Below are positions 35,560 through 44,582 of a stretch of 64,000 nt of DNA, one piece after another (the first letter of the stretch is position 1; each line of letters opens with the position of its first letter). Below the pieces are notes generated by a model. It had not been told where the DNA came from. It did no database searches and saw nothing but the letters and a program-made list of their open reading frames with translations. This DNA is from Chryseobacterium viscerum (GTDB lineage: Bacteria; Bacteroidota; Bacteroidia; Flavobacteriales; Weeksellaceae), in contig NZ_PPEG02000002.1 of the NCBI RefSeq assembly GCF_002899945.2, positions 434,001 to 498,000 on the forward strand, in the 5' to 3' direction. Position numbers and translations under genes: made by a program.

Positions 35560-36363
35560 ATGAACCCAACAATTTTCATTACAGGAGCCTCTTCAGGATT
35601 AGGAAAAGCAACGGCAAAACTATTTGCTGAAAAAGGCTGGACGGTGATTGCAACGATGCGAAACCCTGAAAAGGAAACTGAGCTTACTGCATTTCCCAAT
35701 ATTCATCTTCTAAAGCTGGATATCAGCGATCCGGAGCAGGTGGCCGGAATAGCTTCAAAAGCAGAAGGAATAAGTCCGGTAGATGTAGTACTGAACAATG
35801 CTGCATATGGGCTGATGGGACCTTTTGAAGGAACCACTGACGAAGAACTGGTACAGCTCATCAATACTAATTTTTTAGGAACAATGCTTATTACCAAGGC
35901 ATTTCTTCCGTATTTCAGAACCAGAAAAAAAGGAACTGTCATTACAGTAACCTCATCCACAGCCAATATTCCTTATCCGTTCGTTTCTGTGTACGCCGCC
36001 ACAAAATCTGCATTGGAAAAATGGTCCGAAGGAATGAGCTATGAATTAAAAGAGTGGGGAATTAGGATCAAAACCGTAGTTCCTGCTTATATGCAGACCA
36101 AGTTCGGAAGCAATGCACAAATGGTTTCTCATCCGGATTATGAAACGGTTTTTACTCAATATATAACGGCCATGAGGGGAGATTCAACGGCAAAACGGGA
36201 TACTCCTGAAACCATTGCCGAGGTTGTTTATACAGCAGCAACAGACAATAGACAGCAGCTGCATTATATGGCGGGTGATCTTGCTAAAGCAGAATATGAG
36301 TGGCTGAAGAAAGAAGGAATAGAAACGGTAATCAAAGAGATGAATCAGCGGTTTTTTGGCTGA
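35560..36363 (+). CDS. Short-chain dehydrogenase/reductase
   Basis: 267 residues. The cofactor motif is FITGASSGLGKATAKLFAEK. NNAAYG occupies the NNAG position. Catalytic Ser is in VTVTSSTANIPYP and YxxxK is YAATKSAL. The C-terminal half (YMAGDLAKAEYEWLKKEG) resembles SDR members annotated as oxidoreductases for small aliphatic substrates. It is likely induced or repressed by the Crp-like protein through the shared operator. Confidence 0.93.
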   Translation: MNPTIFITGASSGLGKATAKLFAEKGWTVIATMRNPEKETELTAFPNIHLLKLDISDPEQVAGIASKAEGISPVDVVLNNAAYGLMGPFEGTTDEELVQLINTNFLGTMLITKAFLPYFRTRKKGTVITVTSSTANIPYPFVSVYAATKSALEKWSEGMSYELKEWGIRIKTVVPAYMQTKFGSNAQMVSHPDYETVFTQYITAMRGDSTAKRDTPETIAEVVYTAATDNRQQLHYMAGDLAKAEYEWLKKEGIETVIKEMNQRFFG

Positions 36364-36372
36364 TTATGGTAT

Positions 36373-36408
36373 AAAAAAGTCGCCAGTTTTTCAGCTAGCG
36401 ACTTTTTT
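36373..36408. terminator. Bidirectional terminator
   Basis: AAAAAAGTCGC pairs with GCGACTTTTTT around a 14-base loop that can itself pair in part (CAG/CTAG area), between convergent genes. Confidence 0.8.
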
Positions 36409-36420
36409 ATGTTAAGCCAT

Positions 36421-36906
36421 TTATTTCTTAGGAGTCAAAGAAAAATTATCTACATACACCGCCTGGTGTACGCCGTTCAGTAAAACTTTCAGACCCAGGT
36501 GGGTATCTTTTTTTATAGAAATGGTATAGGTTTTCTTCTCCCCTGTTATTTTGGATGCTTTAGCGATTGAAGCGTATGATTTTGCATCGGTTGCGCTGCC
36601 TACTGAGAAAATTTCCAGAGTAGTTTCTCCTCCGTTGTCCGAAATATCAAGGCTAAGGGTATAGGTTCCTGCTTTTATTTCCGGAGTTACCAGATACATA
36701 TTCTCACCAGGATTGGTCATAGAATAGAAAATGATCTTTTTGTCACTGGCATACAGCATTGCTTTTCCGCCCTGGGCTGTCCAGCATTTGTTCATATCCT
36801 TCCATGTATCAAAATTTTCTGCTATTGCAGATACAGGTTTGCATTGTGCCTGTGCAGTCATCAGCCCTCCCAGAGTCACCATTCCTGCCAATATGATTCT
36901 TTTCAT
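36421..36906 (-). CDS. Secreted beta-sandwich hypothetical protein
   Basis: 161 residues. The signal peptide is MKRIILAGMVTLGGLMTAQAQ. The mature part resembles a carbohydrate-binding or cleaved-adhesin jelly roll: IAENFDTWKDMNKCWTAQGG, YLVTPEIKAGTYTLSLDISD, VYVDNFSLTPKK. The closing VYVDNF strand is characteristic of that fold. It has no sorting domain or catalytic part. Possibly binds a glycan or mediates adhesion. Confidence 0.75.
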   Translation of the reverse strand: MKRIILAGMVTLGGLMTAQAQCKPVSAIAENFDTWKDMNKCWTAQGGKAMLYASDKKIIFYSMTNPGENMYLVTPEIKAGTYTLSLDISDNGGETTLEIFSVGSATDAKSYASIAKASKITGEKKTYTISIKKDTHLGLKVLLNGVHQAVYVDNFSLTPKK

Positions 36907-37214
36907 AAGTTATTTATATTATCATGTAAAAATACTTAAAAAAGCTTATATCTGCGGTATTCTGTGTGGTAGAGTAGTAGAGAATTTCAAAGATTTTTTT
37001 TAATACTGTCTTTAAAATAGACAAAAGTAACACGCCTGTTTTTCATTGTAAATTGTTGTATTATAGTAATTTGTAATTACTCGTACTCTTTTTATTAAAG
37101 ATTCGTACTTATTTTTCCGGATAATTGGGATCGATTACTTTTATTCGGTCGCATACCTTCAGCGTCTTCCACATCTTTGTATCGAAATAAATGTTTAAAC
37201 CAAAAAACGATACA
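36907..37214. other. 308-bp intergenic region with divergent promoters
   Basis: AT-rich spacer that must hold promoters for the secreted beta-sandwich gene and the lipoprotein hydrolase. A CATCTTTG box near 37171-37178 could serve the hydrolase. Nothing else is evident. Confidence 0.4.
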
Positions 37215-38687
37215 ATGAAAAATAGCTTTTATATCCTAATTCTTATAGTTCTGCTTTCAAGCTGCGGAACAAGTCACAAACTACTTTCAGAAAAAAAAGA
37301 CTACAGCTTTCTTACAGATAGCTTACATGCAGAACAGCAATTGGAGAAGTATAAACTTCCAGGATTTAGCCTTGTCGTTTTTGAAAATTATAAGATTGTA
37401 TATTCTAATCAGGTTGGAGTGAAATCTATGAATTCTAAAGAAAAGCTAGATGAAAATACGGCTTTTTCCACTGCCTCCATTTCAAAATCAATAACAGCGC
37501 TTCTTTGTCATATTCTTGAAGAGAAAGGTTTCATCAATTTGGATGACCCAATAGATCAATATTTAAAACGATGGCATCTGCCAAAAAGTAAGTTTACTGA
37601 ACATAACAGCCCTACCTGGAGACAGTTTTTCAATCATACAGCGGGTACAAGCCAGGGCGGATTTGCAGATTATTATGAAGGAGATGCTATCCCAACTCTA
37701 AAACAAAGTCTTTTAGGGCAGATCCCAAGATACAATAATAAGGAAATTGAATTTCTGTTTGTACCGGGAACTGATTTTCAATATAGCGGTGGGGGCTATG
37801 TAATTGTACAAATGGCTTTAGAAGACACTTTGAATAGATCTATTGCAGAGCTTGCACAGAAATATATTTTTTCACCGCTTGGTATGAAAAACACGACCAT
37901 GATACAGCCTAATGAAAAAGGATTTCTAACGAATGTCGCTTTTGCTCATGATAAAGAAGGGAACGTGATAAAAAAAGGTTTACCTATTACGCCACAGGTT
38001 GGAGCGTCGGGAGTATGGTCTACTCCTACAGATTTGGCTAAACTTTCTATTGAGATACAAAATGCTTTACGTAATAAGAATAACAACGTGATTTCTCATC
38101 AGGTCGCAAAAAAAGTAACGCAAGTAACGGCTTTGAAAAATGCTGTTGGCGGCTGGAGCTATGGATGGCAAAAATCTGTTGCCTATAACAACTATGACTG
38201 GTTTATGTGCAGTGGTTCCAATACAGGAGTGGGAGGTAATATTCTTGCAACGATGGAAGATGGAAATGGGATCGTAATTCTGGCGAATGGTGAACAACCT
38301 AATCGTATTCCGGTAATGAATGACGCCCGTATAAAGATTCTGAAATTGATGGACTGGAATAAGAAAATAGTCCATGAAAACAGTCAGGAGATCCCTTCAA
38401 ATCTCAAAAAACAACTCATCGGAACGTATAACGATTTTCTCTATGGGCAGGGAATGGAAACAAAAATTGTAGAGAAGAATAACCGACTCTATGTGCAATC
38501 GCCATTTTTGGAACATTTTAAAGGGAAAAATGCGAATGAGCTGTTGTATCTGAAAAATGGAACCTTTAAAATTGTAGATTATCCGAACGTCTTAAAATTC
38601 GATTTTAAGAATGGAAAGGTAAGTTCTGTCACCTTAACAAGAGATGCTCTGGAGACCACAATTGACATCACCAATAAAAATAAATAA
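37215..38687 (+). CDS. Lipoprotein serine hydrolase, beta-lactamase/PBP-like family
   Basis: 490 residues from the ATG at 37215, chosen because MKNSFYILILIVLLSSC is a lipoprotein signal; the ATG at 37191 adds 8 polar residues. SxxK is in TASISKSIT near residue 92. YSGGGY stands in the YxN position. The family strand is CSGSNTGVGG near the expected KTG position. A C-terminal lipocalin-like extension (DUF3471-like, about residues 385-490) includes LIGTYNDFLYG. Members are esterases or peptidases; beta-lactamase function cannot be inferred. It is 12 bases upstream of the truncated S41 peptidase gene and presumably co-transcribed with it. Confidence 0.88.
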   Translation: MKNSFYILILIVLLSSCGTSHKLLSEKKDYSFLTDSLHAEQQLEKYKLPGFSLVVFENYKIVYSNQVGVKSMNSKEKLDENTAFSTASISKSITALLCHILEEKGFINLDDPIDQYLKRWHLPKSKFTEHNSPTWRQFFNHTAGTSQGGFADYYEGDAIPTLKQSLLGQIPRYNNKEIEFLFVPGTDFQYSGGGYVIVQMALEDTLNRSIAELAQKYIFSPLGMKNTTMIQPNEKGFLTNVAFAHDKEGNVIKKGLPITPQVGASGVWSTPTDLAKLSIEIQNALRNKNNNVISHQVAKKVTQVTALKNAVGGWSYGWQKSVAYNNYDWFMCSGSNTGVGGNILATMEDGNGIVILANGEQPNRIPVMNDARIKILKLMDWNKKIVHENSQEIPSNLKKQLIGTYNDFLYGQGMETKIVEKNNRLYVQSPFLEHFKGKNANELLYLKNGTFKIVDYPNVLKFDFKNGKVSSVTLTRDALETTIDITNKNK

Positions 38688-38699
38688 ATACCAATTTCT

Positions 38700-39326
38700 A
38701 TGAAAAAGTTACTGACAGGGATTTTCCTTTTTCATTCCCTCGTATCTTACGCACAAAGGGATGATCAAAAAATGGTTCTTTCTGAAATCACAGAAAAAGT
38801 GAAGCATTATTATGTTGATAAAGAAGCTTATAAAAAAGTAGATTCTTCATTTCAAAGTGAGGTTAAAAAAGGAACTTTTAAAAAGTTGAATAAAAATGAT
38901 TTTGCAGCGCTTCTCGCGAAGAAATTGCGATCGGATATAAGAGATCAGCATTTTTCCTTTAGATATCTCGAAAACTACAGCCCCGAAAAGGTGGTTGATG
39001 AGAAAGAAAAGAAAAAGCTGCATGATTTTCACAACAGCCTCGAAAATTTTGGTTTTGAAAGCGTTCAACGATTAGAGGGAAACATTGGGTACATTAATTT
39101 TAAAGGCTTTGCTTCCTCAGAATCCAGTGCAGGGACATTGGCTGCAGCCATGAATTTTGTTGCCAATACCAACGCTCTGATTATTGATCTTAGAGAAAAT
39201 CAAGGTGGTGATAATGATATGCTTCTGCTATTCTGCAGCTATTTTTTTGATAAAAAACACTATAAGAAAGCAAAAGTAGGCAAAATGATTAAAACAACAG
39301 ATAGTCAATGGTTTAGGAATCCATAG
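38700..39326 (+). pseudogene. S41 family peptidase, 3'-truncated
   Basis: 208 residues with a signal peptide (MKKLLTGIFLFHSLVSYAQ). The N-terminal helical cap and start of the protease domain are present: NIGYINFKGFASSES, then ALIIDLRENQGGDNDM. The frame then stops after DSQWFRNP. The segment carrying the catalytic Ser-Lys (usually a TxSAxE block) and the C-terminal strands is missing, so the enzyme cannot be active. The break lies within ~190 bases of a tyrosine integrase, consistent with element integration into this gene, although a nonsense mutation plus deletion is also possible. Confidence 0.8.
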
Positions 39327-39511
39327 GAATGATTTGGAACTTGGTGTCCCGGTAGATTTAGACTTGAAATAACAAAGATAGGTTACCAAATCGTTACCGG
39401 TCTTTAAAAAGCATGAAGTTCATAATTGCTTATATTTCAGTATTTTACATTCTTTTTCATATGCCCTTGTAACTCATTAAAAATTAATTTTATACCATTA
39501 AATTTTGAGTT
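39327..39511. other. Candidate left junction upstream of the integrase gene
   Basis: Between the truncated peptidase and the integrase. It contains the direct hexamer GTTACC twice (GGTTACCAAATCGTTACCGG, near 39383-39402), which may be an integrase arm site. A TAAATTTTG-like box lies shortly before the integrase ATG. The exact attachment core cannot be fixed without the other end. Confidence 0.35.
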
Positions 39512-40777
39512 ATGGAAAAGACAAAAAGATCCACGTTCAAGCTGTTGTTCTACCTGAAAAAAAACGCCCCTAAGAAAAATGGAAGAGTATCCGTTATGGG
39601 ACGTGTTACGGTTGATGGGAAAATGGCACAGTTCAGTACAAAGCTGGAGATCAATCCCGAAAACTGGGATCTGAAATTCGGAAGGGTTTCAGGGAAAAGT
39701 GATGAAGCCAGAACAATCAATCAAAAATTAGACAAGCTGAGGCTCCTGATAGACAAACATTATTTGGAAATGATGCACAATGAGGGGTTTGTGACGGCTG
39801 ACAAGCTGAAAATTGCCTTTTTGGGTATTGGGGTAATAAGCGATTCGTTATTGAAGGTTTTTAAGAAGCATAACGAAGATTTTAAAAAAGAGGTAGATAA
39901 GGAAGAAAAAGCTTTAAACACCTACATCAAGTACGAAATCGTCTACCGTCACCTCGCCGAATTTATTAAGGAACGGCATCACAGGAATGATATGGCATTT
40001 CGGGAATTGGTTCCCGATTTTATCCGGGAGTTTGACAGCTTTTTAAGGATTGACAAGGAATTTACCCATAATACGGTATGGGTGTATACCATGCCTGTGT
40101 TAAAAATGGTAGAGATGGCGAGGAAAAAAGGGCTGATACATAAGAATCCGTTTGAAGAGTACAGTATCTCTATGAAAGAAACCGACCGTGGCTATTTCCT
40201 GAAAGAAGATGTGGAGAAAATTATGCTCTGTAAGCCCGCCAATAAATTGACTGAACTTGTCAGAGATATGTTTATTTTCAGCTGCTTTACAGGACTTTCC
40301 TACATCGATATCAAAAGGCTGAAAAAAAGCAATATCCAATCCTTCTTTGACAGTCATCAATGGATCATCAGCAGAAGAAAGAAGTCTGATGTTACTTCTA
40401 ATGTCCGGTTATTGGAAATACCCAAACGGATCATTGAAAAATACACCGGTATCACAGGGAGTGATCTTATTTTCCCCATGCCGGTTAACTGCACCTGTAA
40501 CAAGCATCTCAGAAAGGCCATTGCAGAAGCCGGAGTGATTACCGAAACCCGGGATTCTTTCCATAAAGGGCGTCATACCTTTGGTACGATGCTGCTGACC
40601 GAAGGGGTACCGCTTGAAAGCCTGAGCAAAATGATGGGACACAAGAATATTGCTACCACACAGATCTATGCTAAAATAGTCAACCAAAAGATAAGCAAGG
40701 ATATGGATCTTGTATCCAAAAAGTTTGAAAAAATGGAAGTTGCATTCATTTCCATGGAAGATGAACTCGTGATGTAA
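39512..40777 (+). CDS. Tyrosine recombinase/integrase, CTnDOT-like
   Basis: 421 residues. The N-terminal arm-binding domain (RVSVMGRVTVDGKMAQFSTK) is the Bacteroidota type. A SAM-like core-binding domain spans ~110-215. The catalytic domain has FSCFTGLSYIDIKRL, where Ser takes the place of the first canonical Arg as in IntDOT, then HKGRHTFGTMLL (HxxR), then MMGHKNIATTQIYAK with the nucleophile Tyr. It integrates or excises a mobile element. It is oriented into the island and has its own terminator. Confidence 0.93.
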   Translation: MEKTKRSTFKLLFYLKKNAPKKNGRVSVMGRVTVDGKMAQFSTKLEINPENWDLKFGRVSGKSDEARTINQKLDKLRLLIDKHYLEMMHNEGFVTADKLKIAFLGIGVISDSLLKVFKKHNEDFKKEVDKEEKALNTYIKYEIVYRHLAEFIKERHHRNDMAFRELVPDFIREFDSFLRIDKEFTHNTVWVYTMPVLKMVEMARKKGLIHKNPFEEYSISMKETDRGYFLKEDVEKIMLCKPANKLTELVRDMFIFSCFTGLSYIDIKRLKKSNIQSFFDSHQWIISRRKKSDVTSNVRLLEIPKRIIEKYTGITGSDLIFPMPVNCTCNKHLRKAIAEAGVITETRDSFHKGRHTFGTMLLTEGVPLESLSKMMGHKNIATTQIYAKIVNQKISKDMDLVSKKFEKMEVAFISMEDELVM

Positions 40778-40816
40778 GAAGTTTATCGCATGATAATTAA
40801 TGACACCCACTTAATG

Positions 40817-40844
40817 AAAGCAGGATTTTACGATCCTGCTTTTT
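40817..40844 (+). terminator. Terminator after the integrase gene
   Basis: AAAGCAGGAT/ATCCTGCTTT 10-bp stem with a TTTACG loop, followed by TT. Confidence 0.82.
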
Positions 40845-41045
40845 AATGAAAGTGTCAATAAATGTCTAATTTTTAGCTTATTTATTTGTAAGCTAACATA
40901 GAACGTTACAAATTAAATCTTACTAGCTAATTTTCACCAAATTGCATCCTTTAAATATTTGTAAGCAATATATTTATCTACTAAAACAGCACGGATAATA
41001 AACCCATGCTACAATTTCATAGACACATATTATGCTCTTCTATCC

Positions 41046-41402
41046 TTAATCTTCTAGCAATAAACTCTCATCAAACCAAACATCTTCATATCCCTTGCTA
41101 TCTATAAGAAACCTATTTCCTGGAGGTAACCCCAAATATTTAATAACAAAAGAAGCCTTGTCTAATAAGTGATGGGTGTGTGAAGGGTTAAAAAAATCAA
41201 AATCTTCTGGATTGAAGTCTTCACCTGACCATATATACCAACCATTCAGGGTTTCTGTACGTGGATGCCTTAATCCATTTATCTGTAAAGAAGGATTAAA
41301 ATTTTTCCCTAAAGCAATTAACGAATCTAACTCTACAAAATCTGCTATCTGCGAATATTTTCTGCAAATTTTTTCTTGTTTTTCAATGTATATATTGTTC
41401 AT
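41046..41402 (-). CDS. Small acidic protein, probable immunity protein
   Basis: 118 residues from the ATG at 41402 (the longer frame adds 7 residues and overlaps a hairpin). It is acidic and Trp-containing, with GWYIWSGEDFNPEDFDFF, then LGLPPGNRFLIDSKGYEDVW and FDESLLLED. The WYIWSGE and PPGNRFLI pattern resembles Imm33-type immunity proteins, but I am not certain of the family number. It lies at the distal end of the Rhs immunity gene run, so it probably neutralises a toxin tip now lost or elsewhere in the genome. Confidence 0.65.
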   Translation of the reverse strand: MNNIYIEKQEKICRKYSQIADFVELDSLIALGKNFNPSLQINGLRHPRTETLNGWYIWSGEDFNPEDFDFFNPSHTHHLLDKASFVIKYLGLPPGNRFLIDSKGYEDVWFDESLLLED

Positions 41403-41410
41403 TACTTGTA

Positions 41411-41441
41411 AAAAATAAGCCACAATATCTATGGCTTATTT
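41411..41441 (-). terminator. Terminator after the ankyrin gene
   Basis: On the minus strand AAATAAGCCA/TGGCTTATTT closes a 9-base loop and is followed by a T run. Confidence 0.8.
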
Positions 41442-41452
41442 ATCAATGTTAC

Positions 41453-41938
41453 TTATTTAGTCAAGATTCTTTGCAATTCTTCATCGCCAAACTGCTTTGC
41501 CAGATCTAATGGGGATCTGTCACTATTATTTTTAGAGTTTGAATCAATACCATATTCTTTTAGAAGTTTAACTATATCATAATCTCCATCAGAATTAAAA
41601 ACAGCAACCCACATTGCATTATTCCCATATTGATCTTTAATATCTTTCTCTATTCCTTTAGCATTTAATAACAATTTAGTAAACTCATAATTATTATGAT
41701 CTACACTATAGTGCAAAGGTGTTTTACCCTCATCATCTTGTTTGTTAATATTGATATTACAATATAAAAGATAATTCAAAATTTCTAATGCATCATAAGC
41801 AACTGCTTCATGAAGAAGATTTTGCTTATATTCATTCACAAATCTATTTACATTCGTTTCATTTAAAATTTTCTTTACGCTTTCTAATTCATTGAATCTA
41901 ACCATTTGAAAGACATTATCAGTATTATTGTTGTTCAT
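41453..41938 (-). CDS. Ankyrin-repeat protein, probable immunity protein
   Basis: 161 residues with no signal peptide. About four ankyrin repeats are seen: NLLHEAVAYDALEILNYLLY, then GKTPLHYSVDHNNYEFTKLL, then GNNAMWVAVFNSDGDYDIVK, then SPLDLAKQFGDEELQRIL. Small cytosolic ankyrin proteins are common immunity proteins in polymorphic-toxin loci, and this gene follows the decayed Rhs/SMI1 remnant on the same strand. The partner toxin is not identifiable. Confidence 0.82.
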   Translation of the reverse strand: MNNNNTDNVFQMVRFNELESVKKILNETNVNRFVNEYKQNLLHEAVAYDALEILNYLLYCNININKQDDEGKTPLHYSVDHNNYEFTKLLLNAKGIEKDIKDQYGNNAMWVAVFNSDGDYDIVKLLKEYGIDSNSKNNSDRSPLDLAKQFGDEELQRILTK

Positions 41939-41983
41939 ATTTTCTGCTCAATTTGCATTAATATGGAAGTGTTGAAGCATCTT

Positions 41984-42323
41984 CATCTATCTCTCTTCCT
42001 TTCTTCATCAAAGAATGTATACAAACGTTTCAATTCAGATAATAACATTTCTTGAAATGAATTCCATTGAACTTTTGAAGTTGCATCGTCTGGTGAACAA
42101 CAATGTACAATATTAGTATCTTTTTATCTATATATAAACGTGATCCATCCCATTGATAGCTTCCGATAAAAAAATAACTTTCTATTGCAGTCTGGCGATA
42201 CTGTACCATTAAGATTAAAATTTCCACCAAACTCTAATCCAAAAGGATAATAGTGGGTAGTCCTGTCTACTTTAACGTTACCGGAAGCATCTTTATAATA
42301 CGCAGCTCTGATGTTTCCTACCT
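41984..42323 (-). pseudogene. Decayed Rhs-core fragment fused to an SMI1/KNR4-like immunity remnant
   Basis: Reading the minus strand from 42323, the frame gives VGNIRAAYYKDASGNVKVDR and then HYYPFGLEFGGNFNLNGTVS, matching the Rhs core at 46.1 kb. It then runs out of frame into a second sequence, SYFFIGSYQWDGSRLYIDKK. After a further frame change that continues as DTNIVHCCSPDDATSKVQWN and ends in MLLSELKRLYTFFDEER. The latter looks like the C-terminal end of an SMI1/KNR4 immunity protein. The toxin tip that once joined the two has been deleted. Confidence 0.75.
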
Positions 42324-42334
42324 ATGTTTTGGCC

Positions 42335-42370
42335 TTTAAAATTTAGGGTATTGAAAACAACACCCTAAAC
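42335..42370 (-). terminator. Probable terminator after the 42411-42956 gene
   Basis: On the minus strand TTTAGGGTGTT and AATACCCTAAA pair with one mismatch and TTTT follows. A similar hairpin occupies the equivalent place at 43985. Confidence 0.6.
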
Positions 42371-42410
42371 CATGATCAATACATTTGAAAAATTACTTAT
42401 AAAAAAATAA

Positions 42411-42956
42411 TTAAATCTTCTTTTTCCATCCTAAACCTCCGTCTGTCTCTTCAGCATTGTTTTTTTCAATCCATTCAATTGCTGATTTAGAATAAAAAAA
42501 ATCTTTATCATTAGAATACCTTTGTAAAAATTCTTTTTTAAAGTCTCTAATTACGCTATCACACCATTCACAAAATGAATGAGATTTTTCTTCCAGTTCG
42601 TCTAAATTGTTGTAAAATGATTTGACAAAATATAATCTACCACTTTGTAAAATATTTCTATCATAGGCATAGTAACCTCCTAAACTAAATTCTAACAAAT
42701 AACTTCTATTGATGTCAAAATATTTCTTACCATTGTCTGTTGAAAGAACTACTATCTTGTCTAAGAATTGAGATATTAATAAGTATACTTGAAATATACC
42801 TTCTTCGATAGAAGGTAATGTTTTAGAAGTTACAATTTCAGAGGTATCCGATATATTTTGTTTAAGTATCACCATAATATTCCTTTCTAAAATCATCTCA
42901 TTGATTCTATCATGGTCATCTGGTGTAATAAAGAAATTTAATTGTTTCGAAGCCAT
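42411..42956 (-). CDS. Probable cognate immunity protein of the displaced Rhs tip
   Basis: 181 residues with no signal peptide, acidic and aromatic-rich: LLEFSLGGYYAYDRNILQSG, then FVKSFYNNLDELEEKSHSFC, ending DGGLGWKKKI. No named family is recognised. It begins 20 bases after the stop of the displaced Rhs toxin cassette on the same strand, the usual toxin-immunity order. It resembles no neighbour in sequence. Function inferred from position only. Confidence 0.7.
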   Translation of the reverse strand: MASKQLNFFITPDDHDRINEMILERNIMVILKQNISDTSEIVTSKTLPSIEEGIFQVYLLISQFLDKIVVLSTDNGKKYFDINRSYLLEFSLGGYYAYDRNILQSGRLYFVKSFYNNLDELEEKSHSFCEWCDSVIRDFKKEFLQRYSNDKDFFYSKSAIEWIEKNNAEETDGGLGWKKKI

Positions 42957-42976
42957 TTTTGTTTCTGTTTTAAATA

Positions 42977-43959
42977 TTAAGGTGCAATTCTTCCTGCATT
43001 ATCCAATTTCTTAGGGTAGACTTTGGGAGTCACTTGATTATAAGGTACAAATTCAGGTCTTGTTCCAGTCGCCTTTTCAATATCATCTAATGCTTTTTTT
43101 TCTCTTGATACCGGAGTACCGTTTTTATTCTGCCTACCAACTTGAAAACGTTTAATCTCACCAGTTTTTGGGTCTCTTCCCTGTATATCAATAAATCTTT
43201 TCGATTTAACTCCATCAGGAGTTCTTACCAATGCTTCTTGTCTTATTTCTGTGAATCCATCAGCTTCTAATTTTTTTCCAACTTCTTCTATTTTCGACTG
43301 ATGTAGTGGTCCTCCAGCTTTTCCATAGGGATTCGGCACTTTTCCTATGGTTGTTTCTGCAATACCAGCATTGGCTTCTGCACCCGTGAAAACTCCTTTC
43401 ATTGCAGACCAAACTCTTCCAAAGAACCCTGATGCACTTGCTGCTCTTACGGATAGTACAACTTCCTCAATTTCAAATATAGGTGCAGAAATAACCAAGG
43501 TGTTAACTTCCTGCATTGCATCAGCATGTTCTCTTAATCTGGAAGCTTCAACACTTTGTCCTCGCGCATCAAGACTGTTAGCTCGTTTTAACCTTTCTTC
43601 ATAAACCTTTGCTGCATTCATTGGTAAATGCTCCAGACCTTCAAGCTCTCTACCATCAACAACCCTGTTCTCAGAGAAATTATAATGCGATTGATAAGCG
43701 TACTTTTCACTTAACGGGTCAACATTAAAGAACCTCGCCATCGCAGGATCATAGTTCCTCCATCGATAAGAACTCCATCCTGTTTCTATTTGCTTTTCCT
43801 GTCCTTGTGTAGAGTATTTATAGTTTGGAGTAATTGAATTGGAAGTATTCAGCTCTCCACCAAACTCTAAACCGAAAGGATAGTAATGGTTGGCTCTGTC
43901 TATTTTCAGGTTTCCGGAAGCATCTTTGTAATACGCTAATCTGACGTTTCCTACCTGAT
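42977..43959 (-). CDS. Displaced (orphan) Rhs C-terminal toxin cassette
   Basis: The frame is open from 43981 but has no start codon near its beginning; internal ATGs exist (for example at 43741), so it may be silent. Residues 1-~108 repeat the Rhs core: QVGNVRLAYYKDASGNLKID, then HYYPFGLEFGG, then RWRNYDPAMARFFNVDPLSE, ending VVDGRELEGLE. The ~240-residue tip differs from that of the main Rhs. It contains KVPNPYGKAGGPLHQSKIEE and SKRFIDIQGRDPKTGEIKRF followed by QVGR. The D-x(n)-GExK-FQVG pattern suggests a restriction-endonuclease-like nuclease (inference). An immunity-like gene follows. Confidence 0.8.
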
Positions 43960-43984
43960 AGGAACAAGTACGTATTAACCTTTA

Positions 43985-44018
43985 AAATTTCGGGTATTAT
44001 TTTTCAATACCCGAAATT
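43985..44018 (-). terminator. Terminator after the SMI1/KNR4 gene
   Basis: AATTTCGGGTATT and AATACCCGAAATT form a perfect 13-bp stem; TTTT follows on the minus strand. Confidence 0.85.
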
Positions 44019-44057
44019 ATTAACTATATATTTTAAATATTGTCATTTGTATCATCA

Positions 44058-44567
44058 CTATTTTTCTGTACCATCAAAATTGTAATTTTGAAGAGTCCAT
44101 TCTATCATAACTTCACCAATCCACTCTGTAAAATTCGCATTACTGACCTCTACATCTTCAAAATTCGCATAATCAAAGTCCCATTGCCAAAATACTATTG
44201 GACATATACCTTCAATTAATTTTGATAAATCTAAACAATAATGATTTCCTTGACCATCTGGAGAAAAAGGAACAAAAAAGTTAGGCATTGTATTTTCTAC
44301 TTCTGAATGTTCAAATTCATAAATTTCATCTAGGGAATTACCCTTAAACTTTGATGATAGTCCAAATACTTCAGTTCCAGCCAATGTAATTCCGTTATGT
44401 TTTTTTAAGATGTATTTAAAGTCTTCAGGAAGTTTAAATCCTATTTTTTGTTCGAAATCCTCTAATCTGGTATCTAAAATTTCTTCACCTAATAATAAAA
44501 TTTCAGATGAGAATTTATAAAGTTCTTCAAGTATTTGATTACATCTATCTATTATTTCTGTTTCCAT
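44058..44567 (-). CDS. SMI1/KNR4-family immunity protein
   Basis: 169 residues. Characteristic SMI1/KNR4 (SUKH) features are FEQKIGFKLPEDFKYILKKH followed by NG, then GTEVFGLSS, then NFFVPFSPDGQGNHYCLDLS and CPIVFWQWDFDY, and FTEWIGEVMIEW at the C-terminus. SUKH proteins neutralise diverse nuclease toxins. It is the second gene after the Rhs toxin gene, 15 bases from the preceding 219-residue protein, and probably belongs to the same immunity set. Confidence 0.88.
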   Translation of the reverse strand: METEIIDRCNQILEELYKFSSEILLLGEEILDTRLEDFEQKIGFKLPEDFKYILKKHNGITLAGTEVFGLSSKFKGNSLDEIYEFEHSEVENTMPNFFVPFSPDGQGNHYCLDLSKLIEGICPIVFWQWDFDYANFEDVEVSNANFTEWIGEVMIEWTLQNYNFDGTEK

Positions 44568-44582
44568 AAATAATATTATTCT

